Assembly (NCBI GenBank): GCA_022791995.1 | Contig: JAAWAD010000005.1 | Coordinates: forward strand, 1-58,934 | Direction of reading: 5' to 3' | Length of the DNA: 58,934 nt | DNA from: Lawsonibacter sp. | GTDB taxonomy: Bacteria > Bacillota > Clostridia > Oscillospirales > Oscillospiraceae | Part shown: piece by piece, positions 1-8,429 of the stretch | Layout of the letters: each line of letters starts with the position of its first letter | Position numbering within the stretch: the stretch's first letter is position 1 | Notes under the pieces: model-generated | What the model saw: only the letters and a program-made list of their open reading frames with translations | Told to the model about the DNA's origin: nothing | Databases searched by the model: none | Translations under genes and position numbers: made by a program

Positions 1-342
1 CTCGTTCAGGCCCAGGTTCAGGATGGTGTCCATCATGCCGGGCATGGAGGCCCGGGCACCGGAGCGGACGGAGACCAGCAGAGGATTCTCCTGATCGCCG
101 AATTTCTTGCCGGTAATCTCCTCCAAGGTGGTCACATAGCGCATGATTTCGGCCTGGATCTCGTCATTGATCTTCTGACCGTCCTCATAGTACTGGGTGC
201 AGGCCTCTGTGGTGATGGTGAAGCCCTGGGGAACCGGCAGGCCGATGTTGGTCATCTCAGCCAGATTGGCCCCCTTGCCTCCCAGCAGCTCACGCATGTT
301 GGCGTTGCCCTCGGAGAAGAGGTACACATATTTGGTTGCCAT
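1..342 (-). CDS. ppdK: Pyruvate, phosphate dikinase, N-terminal part (cut by window edge)
   Basis: The 114 visible residues start [12 protein letters not shown] and contain the [12 protein letters not shown] and [12 protein letters not shown] segments typical of the start of the nucleotide-binding domain of pyruvate, phosphate dikinase. Further on, [17 protein letters not shown] is the family's conserved nucleotide-site signature. The enzyme interconverts pyruvate, ATP and phosphate with phosphoenolpyruvate, AMP and pyrophosphate in the cytoplasm, and in anaerobic Clostridia serves glycolysis or gluconeogenesis. The ATG at 342 is preceded by AAAGGAA, which supports this start. The catalytic His domain and C-terminal barrel lie outside the window. 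PEP synthase is less likely because the N-terminus matches PPDK closely. Confidence 0.93.
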   Translation of the reverse strand, partial: MATKYVYLFSEGNANMRELLGGKGANLAEMTNIGLPVPQGFTITTEACTQYYEDGQKINDEIQAEIMRYVTTLEEITGKKFGDQENPLLVSVRSGARASMPGMMDTILNLGLNE

Positions 343-514
343 TTCACTCATTCCTTTCTTCATTTGCGGCGGCATCCCCCGCCATTCGCTTCCAACGTGT
401 ATACTCCCCAGCCCTGGAGAATAAACCGTATGGGTCATTATACCAATTCTTTGGCGGTATTGCAAGATTTTTCCGGGGATTTCCACAGAGTTTTTCCAAA
501 GCTGCGGGTGCGTT
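343..514. other. Intergenic region between ppdK and the integrase
   Basis: No gene, tRNA or clear terminator was found. The stretch contains the ppdK leader and one weak DnaA-box-like 9-mer near 478-486. No duplicated att-like core was recognised next to the integrase. Confidence 0.5.
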
Positions 515-1630
515 TTATTTCAGCGCGTCGGACACCCGCATCAAAGTTTCCTCGTGGGTACGGTCAATCAGGTGGGTGTAGATCCGCCCGGTGGTGGCGG
601 GGGTGGAGTGGCCCAGCGCTTTTCCGATATCGAAGAGGGACACCCCCTGGAAGGAGGCGATTGTGGCAAAGGAGTGGCGCAGTCCATGGAGGGTGACACG
701 GGGCAGGTCATGCTTGCGCACAAACCGGGTGAAGGCCAGAGAGAGGGCGTTGGGGGAATAGGGCTGCCCCTTCTGATCCAGCACCACATGTCCGGTGGGC
801 TTGGTCAGCTCCAGCTCCTGGCGCTGCTGCTCCTGGGTGAGGAGCTGGTACACGTCCTCGGGCATATACAGGGTGCGGACAGAGGCGCGGTTTTTTGTCT
901 CCTTCTGGACGATAGTAGCGCCATAGGCGGTGCGGGCCTCCCGGATGTAGACCACCCGGCGCGGGAAGTTCACGTTTTCCCATTTCAGACCGCAGATTTC
1001 CTCCCGGCGCAGGCCCAGACTGCCGGCCAGCTTGACAGGTAGCTCCAGCCACCGCCCCTTCACCAGGGAATAGAGCCGCTTCAGCTCCTCCGGGTTGTAG
1101 AAATCCGCCTCGTACTGCTTGGAGCGCGGGGGTTCCACCCGGTCCATCGGGGATACACGGAGCATATCCTGACGCACCGCCGTCCGCAGGGCGGAGGACA
1201 GCAGGTCATGATGCCGCCGCATAGTGTTGGAGGACAGGCCGCACTCCCGCTGGACCTGGGTATAGTACTGCTGAATGACCTTGGGGGTTAGCTTCAGCAG
1301 AGGCGTGTCCCCCAGGGCGGGCTCCAGGTGGTTGTCAATGATTTTCTGATAGGCGTACACCGTGGTCTCTGCCCGGTTGGGGCGGACGATGGTGTCCATC
1401 CAGTACTCCAGCCACTCGGACAAGGTGAGCTGGTGATGGGGGGCCTGACGTTCCTCCTCCCGTTGAGCCAGAAAGTTCCGAAGCCCCGCCCGGGCGGCAG
1501 GCAGGGTGCGGAAGGTGCGATACTGTTTGATTCGCTTCCCGTTTTCATCCACGCCCAGGTCCATGTTGACGTAGTACACGTTCCGCACGTCGTCATAGGA
1601 GATGTTCCGTTCCACTACTTTTCTTGACAT
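515..1630 (-). CDS. Tyrosine recombinase / phage-type integrase (orphan)
   Basis: A 371-residue site-specific recombinase. The N-terminus (about 1-60) resembles the arm-DNA-binding module of Tn916/phage integrases. A SAM-like core-binding domain follows (about 65-165, [11 protein letters not shown]...). The catalytic domain shows the full set: R208 (LGLRREEI), K246 (ETKNRAS), H315-x2-R318 (LHGLRHSF), H341 (LGHS) and nucleophile Y351 (RIYTHL). The protein should therefore be active. The start at 1630 has a perfect GGAGGT (1639-1644) 8 nt upstream; the frame is open further upstream but without a ribosome site. No excisionase, relaxase, replication or phage gene is adjacent, so this is an orphan integrase or the end of an old element. 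It could also be the edge of an element extending past ppdK, but ppdK looks like core genome. Confidence 0.93.
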   Translation of the reverse strand: MSRKVVERNISYDDVRNVYYVNMDLGVDENGKRIKQYRTFRTLPAARAGLRNFLAQREEERQAPHHQLTLSEWLEYWMDTIVRPNRAETTVYAYQKIIDNHLEPALGDTPLLKLTPKVIQQYYTQVQRECGLSSNTMRRHHDLLSSALRTAVRQDMLRVSPMDRVEPPRSKQYEADFYNPEELKRLYSLVKGRWLELPVKLAGSLGLRREEICGLKWENVNFPRRVVYIREARTAYGATIVQKETKNRASVRTLYMPEDVYQLLTQEQQRQELELTKPTGHVVLDQKGQPYSPNALSLAFTRFVRKHDLPRVTLHGLRHSFATIASFQGVSLFDIGKALGHSTPATTGRIYTHLIDRTHEETLMRVSDALK

Positions 1631-1946
1631 GTTTTTGTACCTCCATTTTATATTTTTGGGGGCCGGTTCAGGCCGGACCCGGGGCCCTGCCGCGCCGAAA
1701 TTGGGCGGGGGGTGCGTGTGCGCGGCTTCCCCTTCACAGACGAGAATACGGAGGAGAAAAGCGCAGAGCAAGAGATTGGAAGAAATTCCCTGAAAAAAGT
1801 TGGAAAAACGGGAAAATAAGGGAAAAAAGTCGAGGTTTGTCGAGAAATAAACCTTTTCCTTTTCTTTTTTTCCACCCTGTGCTACAATGAAAACAAAACA
1901 AAAATCCAAGAGAGACGGCCCTGGAGCCGTCTGGTGAGGAGTTCCT
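1631..1946. other. Divergent intergenic region with phased A-tracts
   Basis: This 316-nt gap has no gene. It holds four A-tracts (1793-1798, 1804-1808, 1813-1816, 1823-1828) at about 10-bp spacing, each preceded by TG/GG, then a direct repeat GTCGAG (1829-1834 and 1839-1844). Helically phased A-tracts predict bent DNA. Directly before the FAD gene is a 7-bp hairpin AGACGGC/GCCGTCT (1913-1932). Confidence 0.6.
1883..1888 (+). promoter_or_regulatory. Possible -10 element for the FAD-dependent dehydrogenase
   Basis: TACAAT lies 59 bp upstream of the ATG. The expected -35 position is only T-rich and matches poorly, so this is a tentative promoter. Confidence 0.3.
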
Positions 1947-3527
1947 ATGATTCAAATTGGAAGCCTGCCCCTCCCCATTGGCGGCGGCCTGGAACAGTTG
2001 AGGAAGAGAGCCGCCAGGGCTCTGGGTGTACGCCCTAGCTCCCTGGGGGAGATGACCATTCTCCGCCAGTCCATCGACGCCCGAAACAAATACGACGTCC
2101 ACTATGTGTACACCGTGGGGGTCTCGCTGCCCAACGAGGCTGAGGCGGTGAAGCGGGCGCCGGGACGGAATGTGACCTTGCTGGAGCGCCGGCCCTACCG
2201 GTTCCCCGCTGTGGCGCGCCGGTCCGGCCTGCCGCCGGTGGTGGTGGGAATGGGTCCGGCAGGGCTGTTCGCCGCCCTGTTTCTGGCCCGAAATGGCCTG
2301 CCCTGTATCCTTCTGGAGCGGGGACAGGACGTGGACCGGCGGACACTGGATGTGGGGGACTTCTGGGCGTCCGGGGGGCTGGATGGAGAGTCCAATGTCC
2401 AGTTTGGGGAGGGGGGCGCAGGGACCTTCTCCGACGGCAAGCTGACCACCGGCACCCACGATTCCCGCATTGGGGTGGTGCTGGAAACCTTTGTACAGGC
2501 GGGAGCCCCCGCTGACATCCAGTATTCCCACAAGCCCCACATTGGAACCGATATTCTCCGAAAAATTGTAAAAAATATCCGCCAGGAACTCCTGTCCCTG
2601 GGGTGTGATATCCGATTTGGCCACAAGCTTACCGGTTTGACGGTGAACAGCGGCGCACTGGCCGGCATTCAGGCGGAGGGGCCCCAGGGAACTTATCTGC
2701 TGGGCGCTGACGCTCTGGTGCTGGCCCCGGGCCACTCCGCCCGGGACACCTTCGCTATGCTGCGGAACGCAGGGGTGCCCATGGAGCAAAAAAGCTTCGC
2801 CATCGGGGTGCGGATTGAGCACCGGCAGCGGGACGTCAGCTTCCGCCAATACGGCGGAGCCTGGGAGCGGCTACCCCCTTCGGATTATAAGCTGGCCTGC
2901 CACATGCCCGGAGGCCGGTCTGCCTTCACCTTTTGCGTCTGCCCCGGGGGACAGGTGGTGGCTGCCGCTTCCCAGGCTGGAGGCGTGGTCACAAACGGCA
3001 TGAGCCTGCGGGCCCGGGACGGGGAAAATATCAACGGCGGCCTGTTGGTGGGGGTGGGGCCGGAGGATTTTTCCGGGAACGACGTCCTCGCCGGCGTCCG
3101 CTTTCAGGAGCAGTGGGAGCAGGCGGCCTTCCGGCTGGGGGGCGGAGGGTTTCGCGCCCCCGTTCAGCGGGTGGAGGATTTCCTCCGGCACCGGCCCTCA
3201 GAGGGGCCGGGAGGCATTCTGCCGACCTACCGCCCCGGGGTGGTCTGGACGGATCTGTCCGCCTGCCTGCCTGGCTGTGTGACAGACACTTTGGCCCAGG
3301 CCCTGCCCCTGCTGGATCAGAAGCTTCACGGCTTCGCCGCTCCCGATGCCGTCCTTACCGGGGTCGAGACCCGGTCCTCCTCTCCGGTGCGTATCCTGCG
3401 GGATCAGAGCCTCCAGTCCGCCCTGCGGGGGCTATACCCCTGCGGAGAAGGAGCGGGCTACGCCGGCGGCATTGTCTCCGCTGCCGTGGATGGTATCCGG
3501 GCAGCAGAGGCGGTGGCCCAACGGTGA
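1947..3527 (+). CDS. FAD-dependent dehydrogenase of the COG2509 type
   Basis: A 526-residue cytoplasmic flavoprotein. Around residues 95-105 the motif VVGMGPAGLFAALFLA is a dinucleotide-binding GxGxxG, followed by ILLERG, where the acidic residue after the second strand binds FAD ribose. Residues about 145-165 (NVQFGEGGAGTFSDGKL) and the C-terminal GLYPCGEGAGYAGGIVSAAVDG are hallmarks of the uncharacterised FAD-dependent dehydrogenase family found in most Firmicutes and Bacteroidetes. The N-terminal 90 residues form the small family-specific domain (IDARNKYDVHYVYTV). The substrate is not established. The ATG at 1947 follows GAGGAG. The gene is monocistronic, bounded by a hairpin leader upstream and a strong terminator downstream. 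Confidence 0.92.
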   Translation: MIQIGSLPLPIGGGLEQLRKRAARALGVRPSSLGEMTILRQSIDARNKYDVHYVYTVGVSLPNEAEAVKRAPGRNVTLLERRPYRFPAVARRSGLPPVVVGMGPAGLFAALFLARNGLPCILLERGQDVDRRTLDVGDFWASGGLDGESNVQFGEGGAGTFSDGKLTTGTHDSRIGVVLETFVQAGAPADIQYSHKPHIGTDILRKIVKNIRQELLSLGCDIRFGHKLTGLTVNSGALAGIQAEGPQGTYLLGADALVLAPGHSARDTFAMLRNAGVPMEQKSFAIGVRIEHRQRDVSFRQYGGAWERLPPSDYKLACHMPGGRSAFTFCVCPGGQVVAAASQAGGVVTNGMSLRARDGENINGGLLVGVGPEDFSGNDVLAGVRFQEQWEQAAFRLGGGGFRAPVQRVEDFLRHRPSEGPGGILPTYRPGVVWTDLSACLPGCVTDTLAQALPLLDQKLHGFAAPDAVLTGVETRSSSPVRILRDQSLQSALRGLYPCGEGAGYAGGIVSAAVDGIRAAEAVAQR

Positions 3528-3551
3528 GTGATAGGGCCCCGATGAACAGAA

Positions 3552-3597
3552 AAGGCGGCCGCCCGTAATGGGCGGCCGCCTTGATGGCTCTGTTTTT
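3552..3597 (+). terminator. Rho-independent terminator after the FAD gene
   Basis: A perfect 13-bp stem (3552-3564 with 3570-3582), loop GTAAT, then a T-rich tail at 3591-3597. The T-run is displaced by about 9 nt. Confidence 0.8.
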
Positions 3598-3648
3598 GCG
3601 CATGATTCCCCCGCCCGGCGCATAGGGTAGCCGAGAGGGGGGATTGTA

Positions 3649-5187
3649 TTGTCTGAACGGGTACTGTCTGCCGGGCAGGGGGCCCTGCTGCTGACAGGGC
3701 TGGGGGCGGCGTCGCAGGTGCTGAGCTTTCTCTACCGGGTAGCGCTGTCCCGGCTGGTGGGTGCGGAGGTTATGGGTCTGTACCAGCTGGTGATGCCGGT
3801 GCAGGCGGTGATGATGTCCCTCACAGCGGTGGGATTTACCTCGGCGGTGTCCAACCTGACCTCGCAGCATCTGGCGCTGGGAAACCGGCTGGGGGCCGCC
3901 CAGACACTGCGAATTTGCCAGGGGCTCTTTTTTCTTCTGCTGCTGCCCATAGGAGCGGTGGTGATTCTGGCCTCGGATGCCATTTCCACTGGGATTTTAG
4001 GGGACGCCCGGACCCAGCTGGGGCTGATCCTGCTTGTCCCGTGTATTGCGCTGATGGGGGTGGAGAACTGTCACAAGCAGTTCTTCTATGGGGCCGGACT
4101 GGTGCGGGCCCCGGCGGTGGTGGAGCTGCTGGAGCAGTTGGTGCGTACCGTTGCGGTGCTGGGGCTGCTTCTGGTTTTTCTTCCCCAGTATCCCGAGCGG
4201 GTGGTGGGGCTGATTGTAGGGGGGATGGTGGTGTGCGAGGTGTTCTCTGCCAGCACCCTTGTCCTGCTGTACCGGCGGCATATGGCCCGCACGCCCCTGT
4301 CCGGCCCCGGGGAGTCGGTTCCGGTCCGCTGCCGCCGGGTGTTCGCCATTGCGCTGCCGGTGGGGATGAACGCTCTGCTGGGCAATCTGATGGGTGCGGC
4401 CAACTCCACGCTCATTCCCCGGAAGCTGGTAGAGGGAGGGATGGCCCGGGAGGCGGCGGTGTCACAGCTGGGGGTGGTGTGTGGTATGACGCTGCCTATG
4501 CTGGCCCTGCCCACCGTCTTTCTGGGGGCACTGAATCTGGTGCTGATGCCCCGGCTGGCCCGGGCTGCGGCTCTGGGCCGGCCGGCGGAGGTCCGCCGTC
4601 TGACCGGCCGGGCCATATCGGCGGTGGCGGTGCTGGCTCTGCCCTCTATGGCCTGGATGGCGGTGCTGGGGCCCGATCTGGGCCAGACTATGTTCCACCA
4701 GGAGGGCGTGGGGGAGTATCGGATTCCCTTGGCCGCCATGATGGCTATGAGCTGCTTCTGCTCGGTACTGGCCTCCACGCTGAACGGTGTGGGCCGGCAG
4801 AGGGAGGTGGCAGCGGTATCTCTGCTGGGGGGCGGGACGCAGCTGGTCTTCACCCTGCTTCTGGTCCCGCTGCCCGGCGTGGGAATGGGGGGATATGTAG
4901 CGGGGGCGGTGGTTTCCACTGCGTTGGAGACCGGTCTGTGCCTGGCTTTGGTCGCCCGGCACACCGGTCTGCGGCTCCAGTTTTTCCAGTGGCTTACGGC
5001 GCCTGGTCTGGCAGCACTGCTGTCTGCCCTTACTGCGAACCTGCTGCTTCGGAATTTGAAGGAGCGCGGCCTGCCGCCGCTGGCGGCCTGCGCTGCGGTT
5101 CTGCTCTTCGCGCTGGTCCTCTACCTGACCGCCCTGGCCGCCCAGGGAGTACGGCTGGGGCAGATTCTCCGGGTCAAGGGGAAGTAG
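3649..5187 (+). CDS. SpoVB/MurJ-like polysaccharide flippase (MOP superfamily)
   Basis: A 512-residue integral membrane protein with many hydrophobic segments. The N-terminus, GALLLTGLGAASQVLSFLYRVALSRLVGAEVMGLYQLVMPV, is typical of the stage V sporulation protein B branch of the MOP exporter superfamily, and the length is close to SpoVB (about 518). Members flip lipid-linked saccharides such as lipid II; SpoVB is needed for spore cortex synthesis. Its place beside sigF and spoIIAB supports a sporulation role but does not prove it. The start is a TTG at 3649 with a GAGGGGGG ribosome site at 3635-3642; no ATG fits better. It is convergent with sigF, only 4 nt away. Confidence 0.85.
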   Translation: MSERVLSAGQGALLLTGLGAASQVLSFLYRVALSRLVGAEVMGLYQLVMPVQAVMMSLTAVGFTSAVSNLTSQHLALGNRLGAAQTLRICQGLFFLLLLPIGAVVILASDAISTGILGDARTQLGLILLVPCIALMGVENCHKQFFYGAGLVRAPAVVELLEQLVRTVAVLGLLLVFLPQYPERVVGLIVGGMVVCEVFSASTLVLLYRRHMARTPLSGPGESVPVRCRRVFAIALPVGMNALLGNLMGAANSTLIPRKLVEGGMAREAAVSQLGVVCGMTLPMLALPTVFLGALNLVLMPRLARAAALGRPAEVRRLTGRAISAVAVLALPSMAWMAVLGPDLGQTMFHQEGVGEYRIPLAAMMAMSCFCSVLASTLNGVGRQREVAAVSLLGGGTQLVFTLLLVPLPGVGMGGYVAGAVVSTALETGLCLALVARHTGLRLQFFQWLTAPGLAALLSALTANLLLRNLKERGLPPLAACAAVLLFALVLYLTALAAQGVRLGQILRVKGK

Positions 5188-5191
5188 CCGC

Positions 5192-5905
5192 TTACCCAAG
5201 GGCCTGCCGCAGGCGATCCAGGGCCCGGCGCTCCAGGCGGGAGACCTGCACCTGGGAGACCCCCAGAACCCGGGCGGTATTCATCTGGGTCATCCCCCGG
5301 TAGTAGCGCAGGAGGAGGACCTGCTGCTCCCGCTCTGGCAGGTCAGCGATTGCAGAGCGGAGGGTGAGGCGCTCCAACAGGGCCTCCTCCTCGCCGCCAG
5401 CGGTGAGCAGGCCCTCCAGGGTGAGGCCTGTGTCCCCCGCTGCCGCCTGAAGGGAGACGACAGGCTCCACGGCGGTCTCGGCGGCGGCAATCTCCTCCGG
5501 GGAAAAGCCGGTGTCCTCTGCCAGCTCGGATAAGGTGGGCTCGCGGCCCAGAGAGGCGGCCAGACGGCTCCGGGCGCCGCGGATGCTGACGCCCCGCTCC
5601 TTCAGCCCCCGGCTCACCTTCACCGGGCCGTCGTCCCGGAGAAAACGGCGGATTTCTCCTGCGATTTTGGGGACCGCATAGGTAGAAAATTGGGTGCCAT
5701 ATTCCGGGTCAAAGCCCTGGACTGCCTTCAGAAAGCCCATGCACCCTAGCTGGTACAGGTCGTCAGGCTCCACGCCCCGGCCATAATACCGGCGGACCAC
5801 GCTCCAGATCAGACCGTTGTTTTCCTGAAGAACCTGCTCACAGGCCTGGCTGTCCCCCCTCCGGGCGGCCTCCAGCAGGGCGGAGGAGGAGGGCGTTCCG
5901 CTCAC
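5192..5905 (-). CDS. sigF: RNA polymerase sigma factor SigF (forespore-specific)
   Basis: A 237-residue sigma-70 family protein. Region 2 spans about 31-91, with the core-binding and -10-recognition helices (DDLYQLGCMGFLKAVQGFD, TYAVPKIAGEIRRFLRD). Region 3 spans about 95-150. Region 4 spans about 189-234, a helix-turn-helix in LGVSQVQVSRLERRALDRLR. It is identified as SigF rather than SigG by synteny: the gene is last in spoIIAA-spoIIAB-sigF and overlaps spoIIAB by 4 nt (ATGA). SigF is the first forespore-specific sigma factor, held inactive by SpoIIAB until septation. No spoVAA-type genes follow; instead a spoVB-like gene is convergent. Confidence 0.96.
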   Translation of the reverse strand: MSGTPSSSALLEAARRGDSQACEQVLQENNGLIWSVVRRYYGRGVEPDDLYQLGCMGFLKAVQGFDPEYGTQFSTYAVPKIAGEIRRFLRDDGPVKVSRGLKERGVSIRGARSRLAASLGREPTLSELAEDTGFSPEEIAAAETAVEPVVSLQAAAGDTGLTLEGLLTAGGEEEALLERLTLRSAIADLPEREQQVLLLRYYRGMTQMNTARVLGVSQVQVSRLERRALDRLRQALG

Positions 5906-6339
5906 CGTCCTGCGCGGCGGGCGATATTCCGCCGCATGGTGACGGTGGTTCCTTTTCCCAGCTGGGAGCGCACCTTCAAGGTATCCATGAAGCTCTCCAT
6001 GATGGTGAAGCCCATGCCGGAGCGCTCCTCCCCTCCGGTGGTGAACAGGGGGGCCCTGGCCTGGTCCACATCGGTGATGCCCACCCCCCAGTCCCGCACG
6101 ATAATTTCCAGGGAGTGATCGTCCCGGATTCGCAGCTTCATCACGATTTTCCCCAACGTATCCGGGTAGGCGTGGACAATCGCGTTTGTTACAGCCTCGC
6201 TGACAGCGGTCTTCACGTCGTTGATCTCCTCCAGGGTGGGATCCAGCTGGGCGGCGAAGCAGGCCGCCGCCGACCGGGCAAAGCCCTCGTTAGCTGAGGC
6301 GCTGGGGAACTCCAGACTGACGTGGTTTTCCACTTTCAT
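5902..6339 (-). CDS. spoIIAB: Anti-sigma F factor and serine kinase SpoIIAB
   Basis: A 145-residue GHKL-fold protein. It has the N box E48-AVTN52, the G1 box D83-WGVG and the G2 box SG108-MGF that bind ATP-Mg. It binds SigF and blocks it, and phosphorylates SpoIIAA on serine. Length and motifs match the family (about 146 residues). The ATG at 6339 follows GAAAGGACC. The stop overlaps the sigF start (ATGA), so the two products are made by coupled translation, consistent with a fixed ratio of sigma to anti-sigma. Confidence 0.96.
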   Translation of the reverse strand: MKVENHVSLEFPSASANEGFARSAAACFAAQLDPTLEEINDVKTAVSEAVTNAIVHAYPDTLGKIVMKLRIRDDHSLEIIVRDWGVGITDVDQARAPLFTTGGEERSGMGFTIMESFMDTLKVRSQLGKGTTVTMRRNIARRAGR

Positions 6340-6402
6340 ATGTATCGGTCCTTTCTTGCCAAAATGGCGTAGTCTGTGCCGGGCAGGGGCAGAGCCCCTG
6401 CC

Positions 6403-6708
6403 CTATTCAAACCGAATGATTCGCCCCAGGCCGGCGGCCTGGAACACCTTCCCCGCCTGGGCGGGGGTGTTCACCACCCGCATGGCCCCCTGAAGCTGGC
6501 CCATCCGCCGCCAGCTCCGAAGCAGCACCGCAATACCGGAGCTGTCTGTAAAGGTAAGTCCCTTCAAATCCAGTGTCAGCTCCCGGGGCATGGCGGCGTC
6601 AATCTGCCGGTCCAGCTCCTCCATCACTGCCCGGGCGCCGTGGTGATCCAGCTCCCCGGCCACAGCTGCCGTCAGGTGACGGCCCTCCTCCACACAGGTC
6701 ACAGGCAT
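6403..6708 (-). CDS. spoIIAA: Anti-sigma F factor antagonist SpoIIAA
   Basis: A 101-residue STAS-domain protein. The motif FTDSSG includes S56, equivalent to the regulatory Ser58 of Bacillus SpoIIAA, which SpoIIAB phosphorylates and the SpoIIE phosphatase dephosphorylates. The GELDHH motif near residue 19 and the C-terminal KIIRFE-like GRIIRFE match the family. The dephosphorylated form frees SigF from SpoIIAB. I chose the ATG at 6708 because GAAGGAGGGG lies just upstream and the resulting N-terminus aligns with the family. The frame is open to 6771, but those extra residues are not conserved. Confidence 0.95.
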   Translation of the reverse strand: MPVTCVEEGRHLTAAVAGELDHHGARAVMEELDRQIDAAMPRELTLDLKGLTFTDSSGIAVLLRSWRRMGQLQGAMRVVNTPAQAGKVFQAAGLGRIIRFE

Positions 6709-7063
6709 ACCTGCCCCTCCTTCTCCGGGATAGGCTTTCCCGGGCTGTTTTTCTGCCCCATTATAGGACAAGCCTTCGGCCTATTCTGTCGCTTCCTGTC
6801 ACCAAAGTATTTTTTACCGAAAAAGCGGGGAGCGGCGGCCTTCTGACGGGCGGTACGGAATAACGCGCCGGACGGACGGAACCCCTGTTTCGACACATTT
6901 TTGCGGCCCTGCGGTGTATGATAAAAAGAGTGCCTGTCCCATCCAGGAGTAGAAAAAAATACCGGCAGGTACAGCCGCATAGAACAGTTTCTTCCTCCAC
7001 ATCCTGATACTGCCGAAGGAAACATACTTGTATCTATCACTTGTATCAGGAGGAACCATTGCT
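6709..7063. other. Divergent intergenic region between spoIIAA and dacF
   Basis: This 355-nt gap contains no credible gene. It holds the putative spoIIAA promoter and a TATGAT hexamer (6917-6922) without a good -35. Before dacF a 9-mer ACTTGTATC occurs twice (7026-7034, 7039-7047). I could not identify a clear sigma-F or sigma-H promoter. Confidence 0.5.
6760..6765 (-). promoter_or_regulatory. Possible -10 element for the spoIIA operon
   Basis: A consensus TATAAT on the minus strand, about 52 bp upstream of the spoIIAA start. The -35 position is not a good sigma-A match, and a sigma-H-type promoter would be expected from Bacillus, so the assignment is weak. Confidence 0.3.
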
Positions 7064-8209
7064 ATGAAGCGTATTGCCACATGTTTGCTGGCGGCAGCTC
7101 TGTTGGCTGCTGTACCTGCCGCCGGTGCGGCAGGGGAGGAGCCCGGCCTGGAGTTGTCCTGCCCCTCCTCCATTTTGATGGAGAAGGAGACAGGAACCGT
7201 TCTCTATGAAAAGGATGCCCACGCCAGGCTAGAGCCAGCCAGCGTCACCAAGGTCATGACGCTGCTGCTGGTGATGGAGGCGGTGGACAGCGGCCGCATT
7301 GCTCTGGAGGATATGGTGTCCGTCTCCGCCCGGGCAGCGGGGATGGGAGGCTCTCAGGTCTATTTAAAGGAGGGGGAGCAGCTGTCCGTGTCTGAGATGC
7401 TCAAATGTGTCACTGTGGTCTCGGGGAACGACTGCGCTGTGGCCCTGGCGGAATTTCTGGCCGGGAGCGAGTCCGCCTTTGTCTCCCAAATGAACCAGCG
7501 GGCGCAGGAGCTGGGCATGGAGGATACAACCTTTGTCAACTGCACTGGTCTGCCGGCGCAGGGCCACCTGACCTCTGCCTATGATATCGCCCTTATGTCC
7601 CGTGAGCTGATTTTGCACCACCCGTCGATCCGGAAGTACACCACCATTTGGATGGATTCCATTCGGGATGGAGCGTTCGGCTTGACCAACACCAACCGTC
7701 TGGTTCGGTTCTATGAGGGAACCACCGGTCTGAAAACAGGCTCCACCGACGCGGCTGGATACTGTATGTCGGCTACGGCGGAGCGAGATGGTATGGAGCT
7801 GATTGCCGTGGTGATGAAGGCGACCTCTACCGCGCAGCGCTTTGAGGACGCCAAGGCCCTGTTGGATTACGGCTTTGCCGGCTATGCGCTGACAAACGTA
7901 TACCCGGACACGCCGCTTGCTCCGGTGGATGTGCTTCTGGGTACGGCAGCGCAGGTTCAGCCGCAGCTCCAGCGGGACTGCCGCTTGCTGGTGCGCAAAG
8001 GGGAGGAGAGCCAGGTGTCCACCCGGCTTACCCTGCCACAGGATCTGGAGGCTCCGGTGGAGGAGGGACAGGTGTTGGGGCAGCTGGAGGTCTATGTGGG
8101 GCAGGAGCTGCGGGATACCATCCCCATTGTCTCCGCCCAGGGAGTGGAGCGTCTCACCGTTCCTGGCATTTTTACCAGGATGCTCCGCCAGCTGCTGATG
8201 GCTGGATAA
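7064..8209 (+). CDS. dacF: D-alanyl-D-alanine carboxypeptidase, DacF type (PBP5 family)
   Basis: A 381-residue secreted penicillin-binding protein. The signal peptide is about 1-24 (MKRIATCLLAAALLAAVPAAGAAG). The serine peptidase S11 active-site triad is complete: S60-VTK63 (SxxK), S120-GN122 (SxN) and K224-TG226. A PBP5-like C-terminal beta domain and a hydrophobic/amphipathic tail (FTRMLRQLLMAG) for membrane anchoring follow. It removes the terminal D-Ala of the peptidoglycan stem peptide and so limits cross-linking. The ATG at 7064 has AGGAGG at 7048-7053. The DacF assignment rests on its position next to spoIIA; in Bacillus dacF is upstream in the same direction, here it is divergent. Confidence 0.9.
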   Translation: MKRIATCLLAAALLAAVPAAGAAGEEPGLELSCPSSILMEKETGTVLYEKDAHARLEPASVTKVMTLLLVMEAVDSGRIALEDMVSVSARAAGMGGSQVYLKEGEQLSVSEMLKCVTVVSGNDCAVALAEFLAGSESAFVSQMNQRAQELGMEDTTFVNCTGLPAQGHLTSAYDIALMSRELILHHPSIRKYTTIWMDSIRDGAFGLTNTNRLVRFYEGTTGLKTGSTDAAGYCMSATAERDGMELIAVVMKATSTAQRFEDAKALLDYGFAGYALTNVYPDTPLAPVDVLLGTAAQVQPQLQRDCRLLVRKGEESQVSTRLTLPQDLEAPVEEGQVLGQLEVYVGQELRDTIPIVSAQGVERLTVPGIFTRMLRQLLMAG

Positions 8210-8216
8210 CGGCGAG

Positions 8217-8237
8217 GGCCGGGCTGTTTGCCCGGCC
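8217..8237 (+). terminator. Hairpin after dacF
   Basis: A perfect 8-bp stem GGCCGGGC/GCCCGGCC with loop TGTTT, directly after the stop. No long T-run follows, so termination may be partial. Confidence 0.5.
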
Positions 8238-8314
8238 TACATAGGCATAATTTGTCAAGTGTTCCCGGAATTCTGTTTTTTCTTCCAGGATATTGCAGGA
8301 TTTGGAGATTTCTC

Positions 8315-8343
8315 TTGACTATGCCAGCCCGATGTTGTATAAT
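8315..8343 (+). promoter_or_regulatory. Sigma-A promoter of the glgBCDA operon
   Basis: TTGACT (8315-8320), 17-bp spacer, TATAAT (8338-8343). This predicts a leader of about 80 nt before the glgB ATG. Confidence 0.85.
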
Positions 8344-8429
8344 TTATATGAATTTCCCCTGGTGTGTTTTGGAACACATTGTGCGTTTTTGCTCTTTTCC
8401 GGCGTATAAGCTACCTTGAGGTGATCAAT

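Noticed and set aside
343-514. tRNA gene serving as integration site for the integrase
   Set aside because: No cloverleaf or CCA-ending tRNA 3' end could be recognised in the gap.
1734-2849. A 371-codon minus-strand frame opposite the FAD gene
   Set aside because: A shadow frame without ribosome site; the plus-strand FAD-binding motifs are intact.
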